DNA of 56,396 bases from an uncultured Peptoniphilus sp. (GTDB lineage: Bacteria; Bacillota; Clostridia; Tissierellales; Peptoniphilaceae): assembly GCA_902489255.1 (NCBI GenBank), contig CABTZF010000010.1, forward strand, positions 1 to 56,396. The letters run 5' to 3'. Under the pieces are notes generated by a model, which searched no databases, was not told the DNA's origin, and was given only the letters and a program-made list of their open reading frames with translations. Of the stretch, positions 47,737-54,223 are shown piece after piece (the first letter of the stretch is position 1; the number at the start of each line of letters is the position of its first letter). The translations under genes and the position numbers were made by a program.

Positions 47737-48030
47737 ATGCAAGTATTAATAACTTATGATGTAGAAACAGTAAGTCCCGAAGGACGAAAAAGATTAAGAC
47801 AGGTTGCAAAAGTATGTATTGACTATGGGCAGAGAGTTCAAAATTCAGTATTTGAATTAAATATATATCCGGCAGATTTAATAAAGATAAAAAGCAAATT
47901 AAATGATATAATTGATTCAAAGAAAGATTCAATTAGAATTTATAATTTAGGGAAAAATTGGGAAAAAAGAGTAGAAACGATGGGGAAAAATGATAGTTAT
48001 AACCCTGAATCAGACCTATTATTGCTATGA
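47737..48030 (+). CDS. cas2: Cas2, adaptation complex subunit
   Basis: A 97-residue ferredoxin-fold protein that dimerises between two Cas1 dimers. MQVLITYDVETVSPEGRKRL has the conserved early Asp, and QNSVFELNI near 45 is the family strand. It is complete, and its ATG abuts the cas1 stop. Confidence 0.94.
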   Translation: MQVLITYDVETVSPEGRKRLRQVAKVCIDYGQRVQNSVFELNIYPADLIKIKSKLNDIIDSKKDSIRIYNLGKNWEKRVETMGKNDSYNPESDLLLL

Positions 48031-48153
48031 GAAACTTAGTTAAACATTGATTTACAAGACCTATCTCATAAAAGTATTAGAAAAAAAGAGACAAAACTCT
48101 ATAAAATGAACTTAGCTGTATTGTAAAAGCTATTAAAGTGGCTAAAAAGTACA
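48031..48153 (+). promoter_or_regulatory. CRISPR leader
   Basis: 123 AT-rich bases between cas2 and the first repeat remnant, the expected position and size for a type I-C leader. No consensus promoter is certain; TTGTAA (48121-48126) with TAAAAA 16 bases later is one possibility. Its last part is also the end of the integrase reading frame on the other strand. A weak 4-bp hairpin with T7 on the minus strand (48100-48080) may stop integrase transcription. Confidence 0.65.
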
Positions 48154-49616
48154 GTCGCACCCTTCACGGGGGCGATGACGTTGGAGGAGCGTGCAAATAT
48201 ATTAAAAAAAATTTGCACTTCCTCCCTTGAAACGACAACCTTTCTGACTAATAACTGTATAAATTCTTTTTTACTTAAATTCAGGTCATTATTTTTTATT
48301 TTATTTAACCAAATTCTAATTTCTTTTTTGATGTTTATTGGGCCTGCGGTTGATGCTAATAAGTTATTGATTTCATTTCTTTCTTTATTCAGTTCATCTA
48401 TCTTAGATCTTATTTTTTCATTGGCACCAAATTCCATCACATATTCAACGCAGTTATTTTCTTCTTTATCAATTTCATCTAGTCTTTTTTTAAGTGCATT
48501 TTTGTCAGTATCCCTTGACTCTAATGCTTTTTTTGTTTCTTGCTCAATTCTGTCAATTAAGGCATCAGCATTATCTAAGATGTAATTCTTTGCTACTGAC
48601 ATAATATATTTTTCTAATGCTTCTTTTTTTATAGCGTTATTACATTTTTTGCACCTGTATCGGCTGTTGCTTGGATATCTTGCATCTGTGTAGCCGTACA
48701 TTTTTTGACCACACTCACAAAATATAAGCCCTCTTAGTGGGTAGTCGTGATATTGCTTGACCGCTTTTTGATTTGCTCTGTTCTTTATCATTTTTTGCAC
48801 CCTTTCAAAGACTTCTCTATCAATAATTGGTGGGATTGCATCGTAATTAATAACAACTTCTTCATCTGGTCTTTTAACTTCTAGGGTCTTTTTACCCGTA
48901 GAATTGTATTTGAGTTGAGTTCTGCCATGCTCGTAAATTCCGATATATTTTTTATTGGTTAAAATCCCACTCACTGAAGATTGAGTAAAATCATTTTTTT
49001 CTCTGGTTTTATAGCCTTTTTCGTTTAATTCTCTAGCTATTTTTGACTGAGCCATGCCACCTAGATATAAATCAAAAATAGTTTTAATTATCGTAGCTTC
49101 ATAGGGATCTACCTTATATTTTTTTTCATCGTCTATAAAATATCCCAAAGGGGAGTGACCACCATTAAACAAGCCTTTTCTTGCGTTATAATATTGTCCA
49201 CGTCTTGTATCGACACTTAAATTTTCAGAATAATATTGGGCAAAACTTTCTAAGATACCTTCCATGAGTCCACCTTCTGGAGTGTCTGAAAGTCTTTGGG
49301 CAGCATATAAAACCTTTACTCCTCTACGGGATAGTCTTTCTTTATAGATTGCAGATTGATATTTATTTCTGCTAAACCTTTCTACTTTATATACAATGAC
49401 ATAATCTATTCCTCCATGAGTTAAGATTTCATTTATCATTTCTCGGAATTGATCTCTACCATTTGTAAGACCACTTATAGCTTCGTCAGAGTAATATTTT
49501 TTAATCATTATTCCTTCAGACTCTGCGTATCTTTTTATTTCATAAAACTGTTCTTCGATAGACTCTTCTTTTTGATTTCCGCTGGAGAATCTAGCGTAAG
49601 CATAAGCAGTTTTCAT
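48099..49616 (-). CDS. Large serine recombinase (integrase) of the inserted element
   Basis: A 505-residue site-specific recombinase. N-terminal catalytic domain with AYARFSSGNQKEESIEEQ (nucleophile Ser near 11-12) and YKVERFSRNKYQ near 86, a recombinase domain with KYKVDPYEATIIKTIFDLY near 168, a zinc ribbon FCECGQKMYG...CKKC near 300-330, and a coiled-coil to about 450. The start at 49616 has GGAGG 7 bases upstream; a frame starting 33 bases earlier lacks one. The last 24 residues (APVKGATVLFSHFNSFYNTA and on) are encoded by the CRISPR half-repeat and leader, so the native C-terminus must differ in the excised form. Confidence 0.92.
   Translation of the reverse strand: MKTAYAYARFSSGNQKEESIEEQFYEIKRYAESEGIMIKKYYSDEAISGLTNGRDQFREMINEILTHGGIDYVIVYKVERFSRNKYQSAIYKERLSRRGVKVLYAAQRLSDTPEGGLMEGILESFAQYYSENLSVDTRRGQYYNARKGLFNGGHSPLGYFIDDEKKYKVDPYEATIIKTIFDLYLGGMAQSKIARELNEKGYKTREKNDFTQSSVSGILTNKKYIGIYEHGRTQLKYNSTGKKTLEVKRPDEEVVINYDAIPPIIDREVFERVQKMIKNRANQKAVKQYHDYPLRGLIFCECGQKMYGYTDARYPSNSRYRCKKCNNAIKKEALEKYIMSVAKNYILDNADALIDRIEQETKKALESRDTDKNALKKRLDEIDKEENNCVEYVMEFGANEKIRSKIDELNKERNEINNLLASTAGPINIKKEIRIWLNKIKNNDLNLSKKEFIQLLVRKVVVSREEVQIFFNIFARSSNVIAPVKGATVLFSHFNSFYNTAKFIL
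48154..48174 (+). CRISPR. Left half of the leader-proximal type I-C repeat at an element junction
   Basis: Bases 48154-48170 read GTCGCACCCTTCACGGG, the first half of a common I-C repeat, and are followed by GGCG in place of the expected TGCG. The 3' handle TGGATTGAAAT, which should follow, is replaced by ATGACGTTGGA. No further repeat occurs at 32-36 base spacing. The position just after the leader marks it as repeat 1. It forms the probable attL of the integrated element, with the crossover likely between 48165 and 48174. Confidence 0.75.
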
Positions 49617-49635
49617 TGTTATACCTCCATTTTCT

Positions 49636-49675
49636 GTGGTATAATACATTTGTAAGGGAAAAGTGTTTATACCAC
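49636..49675. promoter_or_regulatory. Inverted repeat upstream of the integrase gene
   Basis: GTGGTATAA (49636-49644) and TTATACCAC (49667-49675) form a perfect 9-bp inverted repeat with a 22-base gap, just upstream of the integrase ribosome binding site. It could be an operator for the integrase promoter. On the plus strand TATAAT at 49640-49645 also makes a possible antisense -10. Confidence 0.5.
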
Positions 49676-49682
49676 TTTATTA

Positions 49683-49715
49683 GGGGATGTGTTTTTACAC
49701 GTCCTCTATTTTTTT
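49683..49715 (+). terminator. Plus-strand terminator-like hairpin
   Basis: GGGGATGTGT (49683-49692) pairs with ACACGTCCTC (49697-49706), including two G-U pairs, and a T-run follows on the plus strand. All neighbouring genes are on the minus strand, so it would end an antisense transcript. A related hairpin is found at 51311-51348. Confidence 0.45.
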
Positions 49716-49720
49716 TATGT

Positions 49721-50710
49721 TTATTTTAAATTTTCAATGTAGTGCCTAAATCTATTCCTTATGTTTATCGGAATATTAGTGGCTTCACAATATTTTTTAA
49801 AAACATCATATCCGAGTCCGCTATGATCTAAATCTAAAGATAGTATAGATCCAGAAAGGTCTTGGAAAAAATTCATAATTAAAAAATCTTCATTAAGAAG
49901 AGTGGTTAGGGAAATAATCATTGCGTAAGGGTCGCTTCTTCCACGTTTAACAGCAAAGTCTTCTCCCTCTATTAGAGAACCTCCATAAGTTGAAGACAGA
50001 TTTTTTATATAGAGTTGGTTCTTGGGGGTTCTGTAAGTTACAAATTTTAGATTATGTGCAATCTTATTTCTGAATTTTCGCACTATTATTAAACTGTTTT
50101 TAGCAAATTCCTTTATATATTCAGCTGGTATTTTGTCAAAATTACTAAAAAGTTCTTTGCATACCAAAGAATAATTTTCATCTTTGAGATTTAGAAACAG
50201 GTCGATGGAATCATTAAATGTAGCATTTTTCAATAATATCCATGCTGGTATGTGATTTTTATTAAGATAATGCTTTGTAGGGTTTAATACTACATTGGCT
50301 GTAGGGATTTGTTTTAAATTATCAAGAACATCTAAAGCCCTTTTAGTGTTTTTATAATGAGATATTTCTAAATATTCTGTAACATCGACTCCGTATGTTT
50401 TGCTAATCTCATAAGCCAATATATTTTTAAATCGATTTTCTGCATATATGCTGTATTTAAGTAAAATACTTTGAAAAGAGCGGTCAAAAGTTAAAAATGT
50501 GTATAGGTTTTCAATTGTTACCTTTCTCTGATAACTATTATCTTCCATAAAACACTCTTTATAGCCATTTATTAAATCATAGTAAGAAAAACTAGATAGT
50601 AATCTTTTCGCTATATTTCTATCTTGAATAATAAGATCATACTCATCTACAATCTTATTTATTTGTTGGTCATACGTTAAAAAGGGTTTATTGTAAATTT
50701 TATCAGTCAT
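49721..50710 (-). CDS. Abi_2 family (AbiD/AbiF-type) abortive-infection protein
   Basis: A 329-residue protein. N-terminal KPFLTYDQQINKIVDEYDLII and LLSSFSYYDLINGYKECF near 45, FLTFDRSFQSILLKYSIYAENRFKN-type residues near 75-100 and RKFRNKIAHN near 235 match the Abi_2 family. The R-x4-H pattern (RNKIAH) is that of HEPN ribonucleases. Such proteins stop phage growth by halting the infected cell. Start 50710 is chosen for GAGGAG 4-5 bases upstream. It sits in the lysogeny module as a cargo gene, directly preceded by a small structured RNA. Confidence 0.85.
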   Translation of the reverse strand: MTDKIYNKPFLTYDQQINKIVDEYDLIIQDRNIAKRLLSSFSYYDLINGYKECFMEDNSYQRKVTIENLYTFLTFDRSFQSILLKYSIYAENRFKNILAYEISKTYGVDVTEYLEISHYKNTKRALDVLDNLKQIPTANVVLNPTKHYLNKNHIPAWILLKNATFNDSIDLFLNLKDENYSLVCKELFSNFDKIPAEYIKEFAKNSLIIVRKFRNKIAHNLKFVTYRTPKNQLYIKNLSSTYGGSLIEGEDFAVKRGRSDPYAMIISLTTLLNEDFLIMNFFQDLSGSILSLDLDHSGLGYDVFKKYCEATNIPINIRNRFRHYIENLK

Positions 50711-50743
50711 TTTCTCCTCGACTATCTCATAATTATGGGCAAC

Positions 50744-50819
50744 AAAAAAACCGAAGTAGTTATTTTGACATAACACTTCGGTTTCCGTAGATGATTAGAC
50801 ATTTCTCTAATCCGGTATA
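50744..50819 (-). ncRNA. Small two-hairpin RNA upstream of the Abi_2 gene, abiF-RNA-like
   Basis: On the minus strand a consensus promoter, TTGACA (50852-50847) and TATAAT (50830-50825) with 16 bases between, should start an RNA near 50819. It folds as GATTAGA/TCTAATC (50812-50793), then a 10-bp stem AAACCGAAGT/ACTTCGGTTT (50784-50748) followed by T7 (50750-50744), a full intrinsic terminator. The Abi_2 start is 34 bases further on. Structured abiF RNAs upstream of Abi_2 genes are known and are thought to act as RNA antitoxins or regulators. An attenuator is the main alternative. Confidence 0.65.
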
Positions 50820-50858
50820 CTTAGATTATATCAAAATAAAAAAGGATGTCAACTAATT

Positions 50859-51245
50859 TTAACCAAGGGTTATAACATCACCAACTTTTATAGGTGGAAC
50901 GCTTTGTGGCCACCTATTAGTTATATCCTCTTCTAGTACATTTAAGTCGCTAAATCTTGTAGTTGTTTTATTTAAGGCACCTAAAGGGTGGGCTACATTT
51001 CTTTCTTCTCGTTCTATGTCCCGACAAATAGAGAACTCTGGGTATACCGTGTAAATTTCTAATCTACCTTTTATTATATCTAGTGTTCCCAAATCCTCTT
51101 TTGTTATAGGGTCTGTAACCTTTTCGCCTATTATAGAAATGGAGATTTTATTACCAACTCTTGCACCATCGTTTTTACCATAATTAATGATTAATTCTTT
51201 TCTATTCAGTATCTCGATTACCCTATAAGTTTTATCTTTAGACAT
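50859..51245 (-). CDS. Element protein of unknown function
   Basis: A 128-residue, probably beta-barrel protein. YGKNDGARVGNKISISI and the final PIKVGDVITLG resemble the small barrel found in FlgT-type and other ligand-binding domains, but no motif is diagnostic. No signal or TM segment. The ATG follows GGGAGG. It lies between the Abi_2 and PH/SHOCT genes in the cargo part of the lysogeny module; its end abuts the Abi RNA promoter. Confidence 0.65.
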   Translation of the reverse strand: MSKDKTYRVIEILNRKELIINYGKNDGARVGNKISISIIGEKVTDPITKEDLGTLDIIKGRLEIYTVYPEFSICRDIEREERNVAHPLGALNKTTTRFSDLNVLEEDITNRWPQSVPPIKVGDVITLG

Positions 51246-51310
51246 ATTAATCCTCCCTTAAAAATTTTTAACTTAATATTAGACTCTTTGTCTAATTGTT
51301 GTTTTATTAT

Positions 51311-51348
51311 AGTGGTAGATGTGTTTAGCACTTCTCCTATTTTTTTTG
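51311..51348 (+). terminator. Second plus-strand terminator-like hairpin
   Basis: Sequence similar to that at 49683-49715 (GATGTGTTTAGCACTTC, then a T-run), on the strand opposite to the surrounding genes. Its stem is weaker than that of the first copy. The two may be decayed copies of one element. Confidence 0.35.
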
Positions 51349-51350
51349 TT

Positions 51351-51914
51351 TTAAATTCCTAAGATTTTTTTCTTCTTTAGGTCAAATTCTTCTTCTGTAA
51401 TGATTCCCATGTCTAATAACTCTTTTAGTTTTTTCACTTCTTCGTAAGGATCATCTGCCTTTGCTTGCTGTACAGGTTGAGATGATTGGTGCATTTCTTC
51501 TTTTAGATCCATGAGGGCATTGGTAACTAATTCGTGGATTGCTGTAGCGCTTATTTTATCTAATCCTACATTAAATCTTTCTTTTATGGTGTCAATAGTA
51601 AGGACTCCAAGTGCAAGACCCTTTTTAAAAGATATATCGTTCAAATCTCTTAGGCTTATAACATCAACTTTTTCTCCGATTAAGCCTTTTTGACCAATTA
51701 TGATCCTTTTATTAGTTATGGCATAACCCCAGTTGCTTTCGTGCTTTGTTAAGCCTTCATAATTTTTCAATCCTATAAATGCAACTAGTACATCTTCATC
51801 GTCTTTTAATTGGCTTTCAACAACTTTAAAGTGTTTTAATCTCCACTTAGCTGTCATACCACTGCCAGTATTATTTTCATCACAAAATTGAGCCATTTCT
51901 TCTGCGGTTCTCAT
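51351..51914 (-). CDS. PH-like (bPH) domain protein with C-terminal SHOCT motif
   Basis: A 187-residue protein. The central part (EDVLVAFIGLKN, GYAITNKRIIIGQKGLIG, VISLRDLNDISFKKG) is a bacterial PH-like fold. The last 30 residues (KKLKELLDMGIITEEEFDLK) are a SHOCT oligomerisation motif. Similar proteins are common in Firmicute prophages near the repressor, but their role is not established. GGAGG precedes the ATG. Confidence 0.75.
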   Translation of the reverse strand: MRTAEEMAQFCDENNTGSGMTAKWRLKHFKVVESQLKDDEDVLVAFIGLKNYEGLTKHESNWGYAITNKRIIIGQKGLIGEKVDVISLRDLNDISFKKGLALGVLTIDTIKERFNVGLDKISATAIHELVTNALMDLKEEMHQSSQPVQQAKADDPYEEVKKLKELLDMGIITEEEFDLKKKKILGI

Positions 51915-51944
51915 AAATTCATCCTCCTTAAAATTTTATATAAA

Positions 51945-51972
51945 AGCACAAACTTTATTGGTTTGTGCTCTT
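51945..51972. terminator. Terminator downstream of the repressor gene
   Basis: AGCACAAAC (51945-51953) pairs with GTTTGTGCT (51961-51969), with T-rich sequence on both strands. It ends the repressor gene on the minus strand. Confidence 0.7.
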
Positions 51973-51975
51973 TTA

Positions 51976-52632
51976 TTAACTTGATCTCTTTGAGTAAACT
52001 CCTACCATCTCACCAAGTATTAAGACTTGTTTAGCATCACTGTCGTGGATTATTATTGGCTTGTAGTTTTTATTACAAGGTTGTAGCACGACAGTGTTTC
52101 CGTCTTTATTTACTCTTTTTAATGTCGCCTCGTCGTCGATTAGGACGGCTGCTATGCGACCATTGTCGACATCACTGGTTTTTCTTAAAAATACTAGGTC
52201 GCCGTTAAAGATATTTGCTTCTATCATTGAGTCGCCTTTTGCTCTTAGGATAAAATCTGCTTCTGGTAAATTTTTGTCTAGCATAAAGTATTCATCGTAA
52301 TTTTCTTGGGCAAATATTGGATCCCCGCAAGCTATAGTCCCGAGTATTGGTATTCTTTTCATTTGGACTGGTGTGATTATACCTGGTATGTTTTCGAGTA
52401 TTGGGTCTTTGTTTTCATCTTCCCAACCCATAAGGTATGAAGGAGTTACATCTAAAGCCTTAGCTAATATTTCTAATTTATCAAGACCTAAATTTCGAAT
52501 GTCACCGGTAATATATCTCTGTAAAGTAGATTTACTTAATCCTGTTTTATCGGACATATCTTGATAAGATAAATTTAATTCGGATTTCTTTTGTGAGATT
52601 CTATTTCTAATATCATTTAAAGAATTATTCAT
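51976..52632 (-). CDS. CI/LexA-like phage repressor (XRE HTH plus S24 peptidase)
   Basis: A 218-residue repressor that maintains lysogeny. HTH: LSYQDMSDKTGLSKSTLQRYITG near residues 20-42. Peptidase: ACGDPIFAQEN near 100 is the self-cleavage region (Cys-Gly at the bond), FILRAKGDSMIEANIFNGDLV near 131 contains the catalytic Ser, and ATLKRVNKDGNTVVL near 168 the Lys. RecA-stimulated cleavage would induce the element after DNA damage. It is divergent from the Cro-like gene, with operators between. Confidence 0.9.
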   Translation of the reverse strand: MNNSLNDIRNRISQKKSELNLSYQDMSDKTGLSKSTLQRYITGDIRNLGLDKLEILAKALDVTPSYLMGWEDENKDPILENIPGIITPVQMKRIPILGTIACGDPIFAQENYDEYFMLDKNLPEADFILRAKGDSMIEANIFNGDLVFLRKTSDVDNGRIAAVLIDDEATLKRVNKDGNTVVLQPCNKNYKPIIIHDSDAKQVLILGEMVGVYSKRSS

Positions 52633-52653
52633 AATTAAACCTCCTTACTTAAT

Positions 52654-52776
52654 AGTATAAAGATTATTTGCAAAAATGCAACGATGTTTTTAAAGAAATT
52701 AAAAAAAAGTTGCAAAAATGGGTTGACTTTTAATAAGTGGTAGTATAATATTTAATTAATCCCAAATATGCAACAA
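52654..52776. promoter_or_regulatory. Divergent promoters and operators of the lysogeny switch
   Basis: The repressor promoter on the minus strand is TTGCAT (52681-52676), 16 bases, TATACT (52659-52654). The rightward promoter is TTGACT (52723-52728) with TAATAT (52746-52751) or TATAAT (52744-52749). The palindrome TTGCAAAAATGCAA (52668-52681) overlaps the repressor -35. A near copy, TTGCAAAAATG, is at 52710-52720, and a half-site, ATGCAA, at 52768. These are probable CI/Cro operators. Confidence 0.7.
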
Positions 52777-52797
52777 GAAGAAAAGAGGTGATAAATT

Positions 52798-53019
52798 ATG
52801 AACAAATTAAAGGGAATTATGAGAGAGAAGAATGTCACTCAACAAGGATTAGCCGATAAACTAGGGATTAGCGTTCAAAGTTTTAATTCTAAGATTAATG
52901 GGAGAACCGCATTTACAATTCCGGAAGCAATAAATATGATAGAAATTTTAGGGATTAAGAATCCAGAAGAAATTTTTTTTAACGATAATATCCCAAATAC
53001 GCAACAAAAAGGAAGGTGA
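52798..53019 (+). CDS. Cro-like XRE-family DNA-binding protein
   Basis: A 73-residue protein with one HTH, VTQQGLADKLGISVQSFNSKI (by key positions Q15, A18, G23, S28), first gene of the rightward early operon. AGAGGTG precedes the ATG. Its last codons and the following spacer repeat the CCCAAATA..GCAACAA block found before its own start. Confidence 0.85.
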   Translation: MNKLKGIMREKNVTQQGLADKLGISVQSFNSKINGRTAFTIPEAINMIEILGIKNPEEIFFNDNIPNTQQKGR

Positions 53020-53023
53020 AGAA

Positions 53024-53182
53024 ATGGAAATGTTAATAAGCATAGTAACTTCTATATGCGTTTGTAGCATATTTATGTACTGGTATGAGAAAAAGCTTTG
53101 TGACTCTTTACAAGATTTCTTGAATAAATTAGAAAATATTATTATTGAAGTGCTTAAAGACTCTAAATCACACAAGTTTTAA
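53024..53182 (+). CDS. Small single-TM protein of the element
   Basis: A 52-residue ORF with a good site (GGAAGGTGA) 7 bases upstream of the ATG. LISIVTSICVCSIFMYWY is a TM helix near the N-terminus, followed by a charged amphipathic helix (SLQDFLNKLENIIIEVLK). It overlaps the 3' end of the opposite-strand Abi-alpha gene by 20 bases. Function unknown; small membrane proteins at this place in phages can be superinfection-exclusion or toxin-like factors, but nothing specific supports that here. Confidence 0.6.
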   Translation: MEMLISIVTSICVCSIFMYWYEKKLCDSLQDFLNKLENIIIEVLKDSKSHKF

Positions 53183-53936
53183 TAAAGTTTTTCCCAAAGT
53201 TGGTAATTTCTATAACACCTTTAATCATCGTAACTTCTCTTTCCATTATTTTTGGATCAGAAGACATTTTAGATTGATAGTAATTGTAAATGGAATTATC
53301 TAAAAAAGATGAATAATTACTTTCGTCTACCAGGAATTTATCAGTAACCTCAATAAGTTTCAGTCTTGATAAGTTATCAATAGTTGGATTGAAATCGTAT
53401 AAAGGATTATCAAAATAAACATATTTTAATATACATCTTGATAGAGTGACACCTTCATCAAAATAGGAAAAGAAATTGGTTTGATTATCTTTTAACCTTT
53501 TTTGAAATCTAATCATACAAAAAGGAATTAATTCAAAATTACTAATTTCTTTTAAAAATTCAGCGTCATTAGGAGATAAATTTTGAATTATATCTGGATA
53601 GGCAGGATGAATAATATCCGATTTAGTTTTGTTTATCGAAGATGCAACTAAATTGGCAAATAAATCTCTTAACTTTTCTTCTTCAAAGTAGTATTTAGAT
53701 TTTTCTAATGTTGGTCCAATAATAGATAAGTTAGGTTCTTGGATATCTTCAATTGGAATATCTTCAACTTTCTTAGTTAAAGATTCTTTAAATTTTTCTA
53801 AGTTAAGTTCTCTAAGATATCTTTGCTTTTTGGAATAAACGTTAATTCCACCAAAAACAATATCCCATATTGAAGCAATAGTTTCGCCAGCTGATCTAGC
53901 TACAGGTGTTACAGTTTCATTAATTAGATCTGGCAA
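53163..53936 (-). CDS. DUF4393 / Abi-alpha family protein
   Basis: A 257-residue protein. Family features are the N-terminal ETIASIWDIVFGGINVYSKK amphipathic region, then PNLSIIGPTLEKSKYYFEEEKLRDLFANLVASSIN (key residues E-x-L-R-D-x-F-A-N-L-x-A near 95) and HPAYPDIIQNLSPNDAEFLKEI near 125. The Abi-alpha group was named for predicted abortive-infection function; experimental knowledge is thin. It is encoded opposite to the early operon and sits as a separate cargo gene with its own promoter. Confidence 0.8.
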   Translation of the reverse strand: MPDLINETVTPVARSAGETIASIWDIVFGGINVYSKKQRYLRELNLEKFKESLTKKVEDIPIEDIQEPNLSIIGPTLEKSKYYFEEEKLRDLFANLVASSINKTKSDIIHPAYPDIIQNLSPNDAEFLKEISNFELIPFCMIRFQKRLKDNQTNFFSYFDEGVTLSRCILKYVYFDNPLYDFNPTIDNLSRLKLIEVTDKFLVDESNYSSFLDNSIYNYYQSKMSSDPKIMEREVTMIKGVIEITNFGKNFIKTCVI

Positions 53937-54027
53937 TTCTAATTTAATATTAATAAAATCATCTCCTATATAGTTGTTGATAACTTAATTATACAATATG
54001 TAGTATTTGAAAACAAGAGGAGGAAAC

Positions 54028-54210
54028 ATGGAAAAGTTAAAAGAAATTAGAGAAAATGCTGGTTTAACTGCAAGAGAACTATCAAGATTAATAGGAATTA
54101 AAGAGGCTAGATATGGACACTATGAAAATGGAAGAAGGGAATTACCAGTAAGCATAGCTAAGAAGATAGGAAAGACCTTAGAGATTAACTGGTGGGAAAT
54201 TTACGAGTAA
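54028..54210 (+). CDS. Small XRE-family HTH protein
   Basis: A 60-residue single-HTH protein (LTARELSRLIGIKEARYGHYE). The ATG at 54028 follows GAGGAGG; an upstream TTG in frame covers that site and is rejected. It precedes the antirepressor by 13 bases and may tune the early operon. Confidence 0.85.
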   Translation: MEKLKEIRENAGLTARELSRLIGIKEARYGHYENGRRELPVSIAKKIGKTLEINWWEIYE

Positions 54211-54223
54211 GAAAGGAGTAAAA

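Noticed and set aside
48154..48174. Coincidental similarity to a CRISPR repeat within the integrase gene
   Set aside because: Seventeen GC-rich bases match the usual I-C repeat exactly, in the right orientation, right after cas2 and a leader-sized gap.
48175..48585. A plus-strand Ser/Leu-rich protein opposite the integrase gene
   Set aside because: It is antisense to the zinc-ribbon and coiled-coil part of the integrase, with no ribosome binding site.
50748..50784. The Abi hairpin as a plain terminator of an upstream gene
   Set aside because: The next gene upstream on the minus strand ends at 50859, before a consensus promoter. The hairpin lies after that promoter, so it terminates a short separate transcript.
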